DNA of 11,660 nucleotides from Alphaproteobacteria bacterium. Its GTDB lineage: Bacteria; Pseudomonadota; Alphaproteobacteria; Rickettsiales; JAFLCR01. Positions 5,601 through 11,660 of the stretch are shown here, in pieces. The translations under genes and the position numbers were made by a program. The stretch's first letter is position 1; each line of letters begins with the position of its first letter. The notes under the pieces are model-generated. The model did not search any database. It was not told the DNA's origin and worked only from the letters and a program-made list of their open reading frames with translations. The DNA lies in assembly GCA_017302755.1 (NCBI GenBank), contig JAFLCR010000040.1:2029-13688 (forward strand), in the 5' to 3' direction.

Positions 5601-8099
5601 GAGGAAACCCTGCAGCAGATTATGACGCAGACGGATGGCAAGCTTGCGGGAAGGGCGTTGGCGCGTTTTGCGGATGAGTACGAGGATCAGGCTGAAGCGA
5701 GGGATATAGCCCTTGCTACCGCTCTTGGGGATCATAAAAACCTAACGTTTTTTCAACAAGCCATCATGCCTTCTGGTGGCAATGCATTGCAAGCTTTCAG
5801 GCAAAATTTTCAGGATGGGGAAACGGCTAAAAAAAGAAACGAGGCGCAACGGCAGCAGGAACCCCCTCCACCCCATACTGACCCCGCCTCTCCCGAGGAG
5901 GCCATCAACGCAGCCCTGCAAATCAAAAATCAGCCGCAAAGGGCCGAAGCGCTATTTGCAGAGCGGGAGCGCTGCCTGAATGGAGGTGATCCAGCTCTAG
6001 CAGCTCAATACCGCAGGGCTATGGCTGTAATTTTTACTGCCGGCACCCCAGCTGCCGAATGGCTCAATCATCCCGATACACCTTTTGTAATGCCTAGAGG
6101 TGGTAACATCGACCTACTAAACGATGATATTGCACAGGGTCAACAATTGTTAGCCGCGGACACGCAGGCACGCGCAGAACAAACCCCAGAAGCTGATAAC
6201 ATCCAGCCAGCTCAGGACAACCCAACCCCCAATCTTCCCCCCGTTTCCATGCATGCGCATCAATTCGCCATGCTGGCCGAGGCGGCGGCCGGGCGGGATG
6301 TGGCGGGGGAAAATCCGTTGAGCCGCATCGCCCGCGTTATCGTTCGCCCCGCGAGTCCTTTCAAAGTGGCGCAAGAGCATGACGTCAATTTCCGTGACGT
6401 GATTAGAACCGATCAGCGACTCAATCATCCCGATCAGGCCCGGGCCAATCTGGAGCGGCTTAATTTTTCCGGCAAGCCCCTCAGTATTGGCAGCTTCACC
6501 TCGCTTGCGGAGGTGGCAAACGATGTCACCGATCCGGTAGAGATTCAAGGGCTGGGCGAAGCCCGCGTCGAAGTAAAGAATATTTCCTACCGCCGCAGCT
6601 TGCGGCACCCCTCTGCCGGAGCGGTGAACCTCAATCCGCTTAGTGATGACCCCATCGACGTCGGGCAATTGAAGCCCGGCTCCGTTGAAAGAATCGTGCG
6701 GCAGCGCGATGCGCTTGGCAAAGCCTGCGAGGAAGCAGGCGTATCCATGGATAAGCTTACCGAGCGCCTGCATACGGGAAACAGCACGGTTCAGCTTCGC
6801 GATGCCGCGGCGCTGGTTGAGTTGGGGCAAGGTAAGGAGGAAATAGGGGATGCGAAGATTGTCATCGACGATGTTCGCCACCGGAATTTCGGTATCGGCA
6901 ACCGCCATATCGGTTTCATTCGCATGCCGCATATCCCCTTGCTTGATAAAGCTCCCCTTATCAAACCGTTATTTCAACGGGCGGAGGTAGATTTCAATCC
7001 CTATCACGACGCTAATCCGGCGAAGGCCGTATTGCGTGATATGACCGAGAAATCCAGAACTGCTATCAGTAAAAATTACGACAAGCTTCTGCTGCTTTAC
7101 GAGGGAGCCGGTCCGGATGACCGCAAATTAGACGATGTACTAGATTTCTCCGAAGGCAGAGGCACCATCACTTTAAGTCGCGCCGAACGGTTGAATTACG
7201 AAGCAGCCATTAAGCGTTATGAAGATGCATTGGTAAAACAGGAAGTGGCGGCGCAGTTCCCCGATAGAAACGCCCCACCCACGGCAGAGCAGTTGGCTGA
7301 TATTCAAAAAAATATTCATGAAACAAAAGGCCAGCCCAAGCTGGATATGATCGCAAGGCACGACGTGAAGCCCGTGGTGATTCACTCCACCAAAACCGCC
7401 GTGGAGTTCGCATTACAGCTGGGGAATGATCCCAATATTTTCCGCTTCAAGGATCTAAGGCAAATCAACGTCACGGAAATGGTCGACGAACTGGCCAAAC
7501 TAGCTACCACCACCCCTGACCCCAGGAACCAAAATGCCGTGGCCCGGCAGCAACGCGCCGTCGCGGCGTTGGAGAATCTCGATCTGCGCGATACGACCCT
7601 GAATGGCGCGCAGGTGGACAGCATCCAGGCGGCGATCATCAAGCACGGAACCGACAGAAGGCACCCCATCGCCATTAACGTTGACCTGGGTGACTCAACC
7701 GTAAAGCAGGCCAACCTCTTTCACCCAGAGCGGGCGGTGGCGGGCATGGTCAATAATGCCGGACGGACGTTGGAGGGCGCCACAAGCGCTGTCAGCGACC
7801 CCATCAAAGATACGCTGGGCCGCAAGCTTCAGAACCTGGGACACGGCCTCCGGGGCAATCGCGATAAGATTGTCGAAAAACCCAATGAGGAACCGCAGAT
7901 TGGGGAAATCAAGGTTGATGGCCATGATTCGCCTAAAACACGGAAGGCTGCCAACAATGTAGAAAAAGCGAAGGAAAAGGCGCTGCAGGCAACCCGGCAT
8001 ATGAGTACGCAGATTTCAGGGGGTGATGATAACACTATTCCTGGTGCTCCTACCTCGACTGGGAAATCACAACAGACCCAGCAAAACAGGCGACAATAA
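2661..8099 (+). CDS. Giant multidomain protein of unknown function (1812 aa)
   Basis: I do not recognise this protein. It starts at ATG 2661 with AAGG at 2647-2650 upstream, 17 nt after the DUF2610 stop, and ends at TAA just before a strong terminator, so it looks intact. No signal peptide or membrane helix is visible, and there are only four Cys (268, 904, 1105, 1356). Layout: residues 1-211 are polar and AT-rich in coding sequence. Residues 212-425 and 448-630 form a duplicated domain sharing ILS..R, DRT..GGPG, NFYG and AALAV. PPPPPP lies at 668-673. About 682-1135 holds degenerate helical repeats with P-E-E-A-type starts. A second proline run lies at 1068-1071. Residues 1197-1700 are mixed helix and strand without a known motif. 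An amphipathic stretch follows at about 1703-1730, then a Lys-rich segment and a polar tail ending NRRQ. Size, solubility, mosaic build and tail would fit a secreted effector or a cytoplasmic scaffold; neither is shown. I see no catalytic motif and no RTX repeats. Confidence 0.9.
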   Translation: MANSLTKEDLANITYDRIVENARSIGVNTQVNVTPAPTSTNLFDGGRPKKVTQLLADEFAKNNITDPESKRSILSALSRDYPSLLKDVDLTPHLGTPTVESAPSLPLQPIPHRNFSSSKDVPTDDAVNNVSKFIASKRVFPPSPEQLADRVEREVRLTNTKGFRVKTTAEKVYDAYPELKKAVNKAPETVVSSIPIENIPSQDKNQAINEAVNILSPRRIATANIDGQDRTIGGPGANKAIGGTRGAPILALRDLRDSGEILGPTAVCFEQSFGKEPKEPKKQFVVIGAFIPDDTINSTSGDSGNNSGGSGNASGNFYGHIYAIPNGLSGLEKEDFIDEKVSKLGLGGRWKTRTKPERQKGEEGEHKGTFEYAPLPDQHPLLLEAERIKQEEVETRAAQPHKDRNYATDYLSETATAALAVHAAVTWAPRAPGGLDASISNVAVEKGVKILSSRPQLSAAPIAIIPHHKFADRTQTVGGPGNGIPTLDLRRPIPTADGGSEVLTEPSLVLHLVPRNSRNKDAYILVGYLFPPTQPGAQPTELDGNFYGQAIPVPMNPELSQDENIRLAVERVAEDLGMPLNRTLNGGDARYDVKNHTLPTFIAPANPDDARDFAEASHAAALAVQEKAKAGGVNFKTPNDGYTPIDHLLGRTDAKAIDTPVSRPVDSPPPPPPKRSAPSMEKLAQIIIKDLENFDPAQRQQRLNDIIETRNLNAVQQQQLAEAIYNAQNNRTTPYELTIGGQSISDRAAFAIARDGDEGRRFVAGLNAILEKAQQKGEDRQAAFDRYIENNRRFVENNDLTTMVQELHQGNPQLLQGIRYATAAAVIDDIGAFLDSSEPQKEQERVLTDNPNVAPFTNVSPPSLTSLIFENDTQLRNPQEALNAILMIPDPVERGNALVHLLECHTRNAYLFDGANPQALTNALAEAYERNRDGITQAVMPDGTPAVEFIQRALGQGGYIPQSVSDPLDAIFQDASSRTPEETLQQIMTQTDGKLAGRALARFADEYEDQAEARDIALATALGDHKNLTFFQQAIMPSGGNALQAFRQNFQDGETAKKRNEAQRQQEPPPPHTDPASPEEAINAALQIKNQPQRAEALFAERERCLNGGDPALAAQYRRAMAVIFTAGTPAAEWLNHPDTPFVMPRGGNIDLLNDDIAQGQQLLAADTQARAEQTPEADNIQPAQDNPTPNLPPVSMHAHQFAMLAEAAAGRDVAGENPLSRIARVIVRPASPFKVAQEHDVNFRDVIRTDQRLNHPDQARANLERLNFSGKPLSIGSFTSLAEVANDVTDPVEIQGLGEARVEVKNISYRRSLRHPSAGAVNLNPLSDDPIDVGQLKPGSVERIVRQRDALGKACEEAGVSMDKLTERLHTGNSTVQLRDAAALVELGQGKEEIGDAKIVIDDVRHRNFGIGNRHIGFIRMPHIPLLDKAPLIKPLFQRAEVDFNPYHDANPAKAVLRDMTEKSRTAISKNYDKLLLLYEGAGPDDRKLDDVLDFSEGRGTITLSRAERLNYEAAIKRYEDALVKQEVAAQFPDRNAPPTAEQLADIQKNIHETKGQPKLDMIARHDVKPVVIHSTKTAVEFALQLGNDPNIFRFKDLRQINVTEMVDELAKLATTTPDPRNQNAVARQQRAVAALENLDLRDTTLNGAQVDSIQAAIIKHGTDRRHPIAINVDLGDSTVKQANLFHPERAVAGMVNNAGRTLEGATSAVSDPIKDTLGRKLQNLGHGLRGNRDKIVEKPNEEPQIGEIKVDGHDSPKTRKAANNVEKAKEKALQATRHMSTQISGGDDNTIPGAPTSTGKSQQTQQNRRQ
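3294..3935 (+). repeat. Duplicated domain, copy 1 (giant protein residues 212-425)
   Basis: Landmarks are ILSPRR at 214-219, DRTIGGPG at 229-236, a strand-like QFVVIGAFIP at 283-292, NFYG at 316-319 and AALAV at 417-421. They recur in the same order in copy 2. Copy 1 carries two additions: a second glycine stretch after GGPG, and a Ser/Gly/Asn linker at about 296-315. The repeat is evident at protein level; the DNA has diverged, so the duplication is old. Confidence 0.7.
4002..4550 (+). repeat. Duplicated domain, copy 2 (giant protein residues 448-630)
   Basis: The matching landmarks are ILSSR at 450-454, DRTQTVGGPG at 472-481, AYILVGYLFPP at 522-532, NFYG at 546-549, a helix ENIRLAVERVAEDLG at 563-577 (compare EDFIDEKVSKLGLG in copy 1) and AALAV at 620-624. 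The copy is shorter than copy 1 because the glycine insert and the Ser/Gly/Asn linker are absent. A proline-rich linker follows it at 664-674. Confidence 0.7.
4704..6065 (+). repeat. Degenerate alpha-helical repeats in the giant protein (residues about 682-1135)
   Basis: At least three units begin with a P-E/Q-E-A/T-x-N-A-like helix: PQEALNAILMI at 878-888, PEETLQQIMTQ at 980-990 and PEEAINAALQI at 1078-1088. Each is followed by a second helix ending in an R-A-L or A-L pattern and a third ending in a phrase such as QAVMPDGTPAVEFI (937-950) or QAIMPSGGNALQAF (1033-1046). Segments at 682-760 and 764-830 look like earlier, more diverged units. The period is about 80-100 residues. The overall impression is an alpha-solenoid-like binding scaffold, judged by eye only. 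Confidence 0.55.
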
Positions 8100-8129
8100 A
8101 AAAAGCCCCGGTTTTCACCGGGGCTTTTT
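8100..8129. terminator. Bidirectional rho-independent terminator between the giant gene and pnp
   Basis: A perfect inverted repeat has arms at 8100-8111 and 8118-8129 around the loop TTTTCA. The core is GCCCCGG/CCGGGGC, flanked by five A on one side and five T on the other, so it works as a GC hairpin plus T-run in both directions. It starts one base after the giant gene's stop and lies three bases beyond the pnp stop, so it would end both convergent transcripts. Confidence 0.93.
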
Positions 8130-8132
8130 CAT

Positions 8133-10316
8133 TTAGGCGTTGCGCCGGCGACGCGGGCGATCATCGTCGCTGCGTTCGCGCGGCTCGCGGGGAGCCGAGG
8201 GGGGGAACTGGTCGGAGATGTCTTCGCCGGTTTCCTGGTTCACCACTTTCATGGAGAGACGGACTTTACCGCGAGGGTCGATCTCGAGGACCTTCACCTT
8301 CACGACATCGCCTTCATTCACCACGTCAGAGACCTGGGCGACGCGGGTCGCGGCCATTTCGCTGATGTGAACGAGGCCGTCGCGGCCGCCCATGAAGTTC
8401 ACGAAGGCGCCGAAGTCCATGATCTTGACCACCTTGCCGGTGTAGATCTTGCCGAGTTCGGGTTCTTCGACGATGCCTTTGATCCAGTTGATCGCGGCCT
8501 GGGCGGATTCTTCGCTGACAGCGGCCACGCGGATCGTGCCGTCGTCTTCGATGTCCACCTTCGCGCCGGTCGTTTCGCAGATCTCGCGAATCACCTTGCC
8601 GCCGGAGCCGATCACTTCGCGGATTTTATCCTTCGGAATGTTCAGGGTCGTGATGCGCGGAGCGTTGGCGTTCACTTCCTCACGCGAAGAAGTCATGGCT
8701 TTAGCCATTTCGCCCAGGATGTGCAGGCGGCCCGCCTTAGCGCGGGTGAGTGCGACTTCCATGATCTGCGGGGTGATGCCCGCGACCTTGATGTCCATCT
8801 GCAGCGCGGTGATGCCTTCGTTGGTGCCGGCCACCTTGAAGTCCATGTCGCCGAGGTGGTCTTCGTCCCCCATGATGTCGGAGAGCACTTCGAAACGGCC
8901 GTCGTCTTCGAGGATCAGGCCCATCGCGATGCCCGCGATGCCGCTGCGGATGGGCACGCCCGCATCCATCAGCGCCAGGGAGGTGCCGCACACGGTCGCC
9001 ATCGACGAGGAGCCGTTGGATTCCGTGATTTCCGATACCACGCGCAGCGTGTAGGGGAATTCCTCATGGTCTGGGAGCATGGCGTTCACAGCGCGGTAAG
9101 CGAGCTTGCCGTGGCCGATTTCGCGGCGTCCCGGCGGACGCATCGGGGTGGCTTCGCCCACGGAGTACGGGGGGAAGTTGTAATGCAGCATGAAGTGCGA
9201 ACGGTATTCACCTTCCAGCGCGTCAATGATCTGCTCGTCTTCACTGGTGCCGAGCGTCGTGACCACGAGGGCCTGCGTTTCGCCGCGGGTGAAGAGCGCG
9301 CTGCCGTGCGCCTTGGGGAGCACGCCGGTTTCGCAGACGATCTGGCGGATGTTTTCCGGGCCACGGCCGTCGATGCGCTTGCCGTGATCGAGGATGTTGC
9401 CACGCACGATCTTCTCTTCGATTTTCTTGATCAGGTCGCCGACCATGACGCCGTTGCCGGCTTCCTTGGTTACGAGTTCAGCCACAGCGGCTTTCTTCGC
9501 GGCAGAGATCTTTTCAACGCGGGCCTGCTTTACTTTTTCGGCGTAAGCGGCGCGCAGGGGTTCCTCGACGAGCGAGGCCACCTTCTGCACCAGGGCCGCA
9601 TCAGGCTCGGCGATGTTGAGCACCCAGGGGTCCTTCGCGCTTGCTTCGGCAAGGCTGATGATGAGGTCGAGCACCGGCTTGATCTGATTGTGGCCGAAGA
9701 CCACCGCACCGAGCATCACTTCTTCGGAAAGCTCGGCGGCTTCGGATTCCACCATAAGCACGGAGGAAGCCGTACCGGCGACCACGAGATCGAGATCGCT
9801 TTCCTCAAGTTCCTGGATGGCGGGGTTCAGCACATATTCGCCGTCAATATAGCCCACGCGCACGCCGGCGATGGGGCCCATGAAGGGAATGCCGGAAATG
9901 GTGAGGGCGGCGGAAGCGCCGATCATGGCGACGATATCGGGATCGTTCACGATATCATGCGACAGCACGGTGCAGACCACCTGCGTGTCATTGCGGAACC
10001 CTTCGGGGAACAGCGGGCGGATCGGGCGGTCGATCAGGCGGGAGGTCAGCACTTCCTTTTCGGAGGGCTTGCCTTCGCGCTTGAAGAAGCCACCGGGAAT
10101 CTTACCGGCAGCGAAGGCCTTTTCCTGGTAGTTCACGGTGAGCGGGAAGAAATCGATATCCGGCTTGGGGGATTTCGCCGAGACCACGGTGCAGAGCACG
10201 GCGGTGTCGCCGTAAGTGGCGAGCACGGCGCCATCAGCCTGGCGGGCGATGCGGCCCGTTTCGAGCGTCAGCTTGCGGCCGCCCCAGGTGATTTCTTTTT
10301 TGGTGATATTGAACAT
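8133..10316 (-). CDS. pnp: Polyribonucleotide nucleotidyltransferase (PNPase)
   Basis: PNPase is a trimeric 3'-5' exoribonuclease that degrades RNA by phosphorolysis and is a usual partner in the RNA degradosome. The product is 727 residues, close to the 711 of E. coli. It has a first RNase PH domain (about 10-145), a helical linker (about 240-310) and a second, catalytic RNase PH domain (about 315-460 and beyond) with GDEDHLGDMDFK at 483-494. This places D486, D492 and K494 exactly at the E. coli catalytic numbers. A KH domain has GSGG at 570-573, and an S1 domain spans about 621-691. The tail after 700 is disordered and mixed acidic/basic, ending PRRRRNA. The start at 10316 (MFNITKKEITWGG) matches the family. 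It lies 146 nt downstream of rpsO with several hairpins between, and converges on the giant gene across a shared terminator. Identification is certain. Confidence 0.98.
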   Translation of the reverse strand: MFNITKKEITWGGRKLTLETGRIARQADGAVLATYGDTAVLCTVVSAKSPKPDIDFFPLTVNYQEKAFAAGKIPGGFFKREGKPSEKEVLTSRLIDRPIRPLFPEGFRNDTQVVCTVLSHDIVNDPDIVAMIGASAALTISGIPFMGPIAGVRVGYIDGEYVLNPAIQELEESDLDLVVAGTASSVLMVESEAAELSEEVMLGAVVFGHNQIKPVLDLIISLAEASAKDPWVLNIAEPDAALVQKVASLVEEPLRAAYAEKVKQARVEKISAAKKAAVAELVTKEAGNGVMVGDLIKKIEEKIVRGNILDHGKRIDGRGPENIRQIVCETGVLPKAHGSALFTRGETQALVVTTLGTSEDEQIIDALEGEYRSHFMLHYNFPPYSVGEATPMRPPGRREIGHGKLAYRAVNAMLPDHEEFPYTLRVVSEITESNGSSSMATVCGTSLALMDAGVPIRSGIAGIAMGLILEDDGRFEVLSDIMGDEDHLGDMDFKVAGTNEGITALQMDIKVAGITPQIMEVALTRAKAGRLHILGEMAKAMTSSREEVNANAPRITTLNIPKDKIREVIGSGGKVIREICETTGAKVDIEDDGTIRVAAVSEESAQAAINWIKGIVEEPELGKIYTGKVVKIMDFGAFVNFMGGRDGLVHISEMAATRVAQVSDVVNEGDVVKVKVLEIDPRGKVRLSMKVVNQETGEDISDQFPPSAPREPRERSDDDRPRRRRNA

Positions 10317-10342
10317 TCTATTTCCAATCCTAACAGTTGACG

Positions 10343-10369
10343 CGGAAAGCGACCCTATGTCTCTTTCCG
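10343..10369 (-). promoter_or_regulatory. Hairpin in the pnp leader
   Basis: CGGAAAG (10343-10349) can pair with CTTTCCG (10363-10369) to form a 7-bp stem with a 13-nt loop, 26 nt upstream of the pnp start. A smaller stem, GGCCC/GGGCC, lies at 10373-10389. In E. coli a double-stranded pnp leader is cut by RNase III and then used by PNPase for autoregulation; this stem lies where such control would act. The role is inferred from position and pairing. Confidence 0.4.
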
Positions 10370-10394
10370 TTTGGCCCTATTGGCGGGCCGAAAT

Positions 10395-10436
10395 GCAAAA
10401 CGGTGGAAGCGACCGTAAGGCCGTTCCACCGTTTGC
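10395..10436 (-). promoter_or_regulatory. Large rpsO-pnp intercistronic hairpin (attenuator or RNase III site)
   Basis: The arms 10424-10436 and 10395-10408 pair as GCAAACGGTGGAA with TTCCACCGTTT(T)GC, with one bulged base. The inner segment adds about five more pairs closed by a TTAC loop, one of them G-U, for about 18 bp in all. TTTT closes the descending arm and is followed by GCATTT, so partial termination after rpsO is possible. The stem is also long enough to be an RNase III substrate. A 6-bp stem at 10443-10459, just after the rpsO stop, precedes it. Pairing is seen directly; function is inferred from the well-studied rpsO-pnp gap of E. coli. Confidence 0.6.
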
Positions 10437-10462
10437 GGGTTTTTCCGAAATCATCGGAAGAG

Positions 10463-10732
10463 TTACTTACGCAGGCCGAGGCGCTGAATCAGACCCTCGT
10501 AGCGCGCTTGATCCTTGCGCTTGAGGTAGTCCAGCAGGCGGCGGCGCTTGCCGACCATGATCAGCAGACCGCGGCGGGAATGGTGATCCTTGGGGTGGGT
10601 CTTGAAGTGGTCCGTCAGGGCGGTGATGCGCTCGCTGAGGATAGCGCACTGCACTTCCGGAGAACCGGTATCTTGTTTCGCGGTCGCGTATTCCTTCAGA
10701 AGCTTCTGCTTCTTTTCGGCGGTAATCGACAT
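10463..10732 (-). CDS. rpsO: 30S ribosomal protein S15
   Basis: S15 is a primary 16S rRNA binding protein that nucleates the central domain of the 30S subunit. The product is 89 residues, the standard length, and all conserved stretches are present: DTGSPEVQ near 21-28, HFKTHPKDHHSRRGLL at about 42-57 and GKRRRLLDYLK at about 60-70. Three ATG codons stand in a row (10738, 10735, 10732). I choose the third because it gives the family's usual MSITAEKK start and has GGAG at an optimal 7 nt. The gene starts 15 nt after the truB stop, so the two share a transcript. S15 represses its own translation in several bacteria, but I could not identify an S15-binding structure here. Confidence 0.97.
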   Translation of the reverse strand: MSITAEKKQKLLKEYATAKQDTGSPEVQCAILSERITALTDHFKTHPKDHHSRRGLLIMVGKRRRLLDYLKRKDQARYEGLIQRLGLRK

Positions 10733-10739
10733 CATCATA

Positions 10740-10743
10740 CTCC
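10740..10743 (-). promoter_or_regulatory. rpsO: Shine-Dalgarno site that decides the rpsO start
   Basis: GGAG on the minus strand is 1, 4 and 7 nt from three consecutive in-frame ATG codons. Only the third (10732) has normal spacing, which supports the 89-residue S15. The site sits within the 15-nt gap after the truB stop. Confidence 0.75.
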
Positions 10744-10747
10744 ATAT

Positions 10748-11653
10748 TTAAAGATTGAAGACACGCAAGGGAGCAATCGATGGACCGCGCTTCTCCCCAA
10801 TCGCCAGCAGCGTGCTTCCAGAGAAAATAGCGATTTCCGCGTTTTCCGGGAGGGTCGGCTGCGGCAGGAGGATCGGCTGGCCGTGGCGCAGCTTCCTTGC
10901 CTGATCCTGCCCCACCTCCACCGCCGGGATGTCGTCCAGCACTGTGGCGGGAGGCCTGATCGCATTAAGGGCGGCAGTATGCACATCTGCCCCCTGGTTT
11001 TCCAGCGAAATCGCCTGATCCAGGGAAAAATTCCCCACCGCCGTCCGCCTTAGCATGGAAACATGGCCGAAACAGCCCAGTTTGCGCCCCAGTTCGCGGG
11101 CTAACGACCTGACATACGTGCCTTTTCCGCAAGTCATCTCGAAGCTGGCGTGGTCGTTATCGGGACACTCCAGGAGGGTCAGGGAGTGGATATCCACCTC
11201 TCTGGGGGTCATTTCGGGGATCTCGCCGCCGCGGGCGAGGTCATAGGCCCGCTGGCCGTCCAGTTTGATAGCTGAATAGATGGGCGGCGTCTGCCAGACC
11301 CGCCCCACGAAGCCGGGAAGCGCCACCAGAATCTCCGCTTCAGACGGACGGACGGCGGATTGGTTCACCGCCGCGCTTTCCTTGTCGTCGGTTTCGGTCT
11401 CGGCGCCCCACTCCACGGTGAAGCGGTAGGTTTTTTCGGCGTCGAACAGATAGGGCATGAGCTTGGTCGCCTCGCCCAGCGCCAGCGGCAAGATGCCGCT
11501 CGCCAGTGGGTCGAGCGTGCCGGCGTGGCCGATCTTCAGCGGACGCAGGATACGCTTCACCATGCCCACCGCCTGCGTGGAGGTCATGTTCAGGGGCTTG
11601 TCGAGGATGATCCAGCCATGGAGGGGTTGCTTGGGTGGGAGTTGGGGTTTCAT
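10748..11653 (-). CDS. truB: tRNA pseudouridine-55 synthase TruB
   Basis: TruB converts U55 in the T-arm of tRNAs to pseudouridine and also has tRNA chaperone activity. The product is 301 residues, near the 314 of E. coli. GWIILDKPLNMTS at 13-25 is the family N-terminal motif. GHAGTLDPLASG at 42-53 contains the catalytic aspartate D48, the same number as in E. coli. The KGTYVRSLARELG stretch is the conserved C-terminal part of the catalytic fold. A short PUA-like RNA-binding region follows from about 240 to the end. The ATG at 11653 lies 7 nt from the window edge, so its ribosome site and upstream neighbours cannot be seen; rbfA or infB would be usual. It is the first visible gene of truB-rpsO-pnp on the minus strand. 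Confidence 0.97.
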   Translation of the reverse strand: MKPQLPPKQPLHGWIILDKPLNMTSTQAVGMVKRILRPLKIGHAGTLDPLASGILPLALGEATKLMPYLFDAEKTYRFTVEWGAETETDDKESAAVNQSAVRPSEAEILVALPGFVGRVWQTPPIYSAIKLDGQRAYDLARGGEIPEMTPREVDIHSLTLLECPDNDHASFEMTCGKGTYVRSLARELGRKLGCFGHVSMLRRTAVGNFSLDQAISLENQGADVHTAALNAIRPPATVLDDIPAVEVGQDQARKLRHGQPILLPQPTLPENAEIAIFSGSTLLAIGEKRGPSIAPLRVFNL

Positions 11654-11660
11654 ACAATGT

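Noticed and set aside
6150..6932. A 260-codon open frame on the minus strand within the giant gene
   Set aside because: It is antisense to the continuous giant reading frame, matches no family I know, and has no operon context.
8367..10340. A 657-codon open frame on the plus strand opposite pnp
   Set aside because: It lies entirely antisense to a certain pnp gene. Its composition (very rich in His, Ala, Asp and Gly) is typical of an antisense frame of a GC-rich gene, and it contains no recognisable domain.
10395..10444. A plus-strand terminator formed by the large hairpin and the T-run at 10440-10444
   Set aside because: No plus-strand gene lies upstream that it could end. The hairpin is better explained as part of the minus-strand rpsO-pnp transcript.
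1..11660. tRNA or rRNA genes, CRISPR arrays, insertion sequences, attachment sites
   Set aside because: I looked for cloverleaf arms, regularly spaced direct repeats, transposase motifs and terminal inverted repeats and found none that I could support.

Overview
The window comes from an alphaproteobacterium with a GC content near 55-60% in its core genes. Two housekeeping blocks have orders familiar from this class: lepB-rnc-era at the left and truB-rpsO-pnp at the right, both on the minus strand. The small gene between them carries the DUF2610 signature, a family I associate from memory with Rickettsiales and related host-associated Alphaproteobacteria. That suggests a Rickettsiales-, Holosporales- or Micavibrio-like lineage, but the sequence does not fix the order or genus.

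Left block (1-2198, minus): signal peptidase I (lepB), RNase III (rnc) and the GTPase Era (era, cut by the window edge). They overlap by 8 and 4 nt and look like one translationally coupled operon. A candidate promoter lies at 2222-2250. RNase III and Era both act on rRNA maturation and ribosome assembly.

Centre (2199-8099, plus): a 157-nt divergent intergenic stretch precedes a 95-residue DUF2610 protein with an acidic tail. Seventeen nt later begins a single 1812-codon gene that I cannot assign to any known family. The encoded protein has no signal peptide or membrane helix. It has a low-GC N-terminal region, a duplicated domain of about 200 residues, a proline linker, several degenerate helical repeats, a long unassigned C-terminal part and a polar, basic tail. 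The two plus-strand genes look like one operon and are the accessory, undescribed part of the window. A secreted effector or large scaffold paired with a small partner protein is a reasonable hypothesis, but it is not shown.

Right block (8100-11660, minus): a near-perfect bidirectional terminator (8100-8129) separates the giant gene from the convergent pnp. truB (tRNA pseudouridine-55 synthase), rpsO (ribosomal protein S15) and pnp (polynucleotide phosphorylase) follow the classical order. The 146-nt rpsO-pnp gap holds four potential hairpins, the largest about 18 bp. That is what one would expect of an RNase III-processed, PNPase-autoregulated leader, and the RNase III gene lies in the same window. 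No tRNA, rRNA, CRISPR array or insertion sequence was seen. No gene-free stretch exceeds 160 nt.
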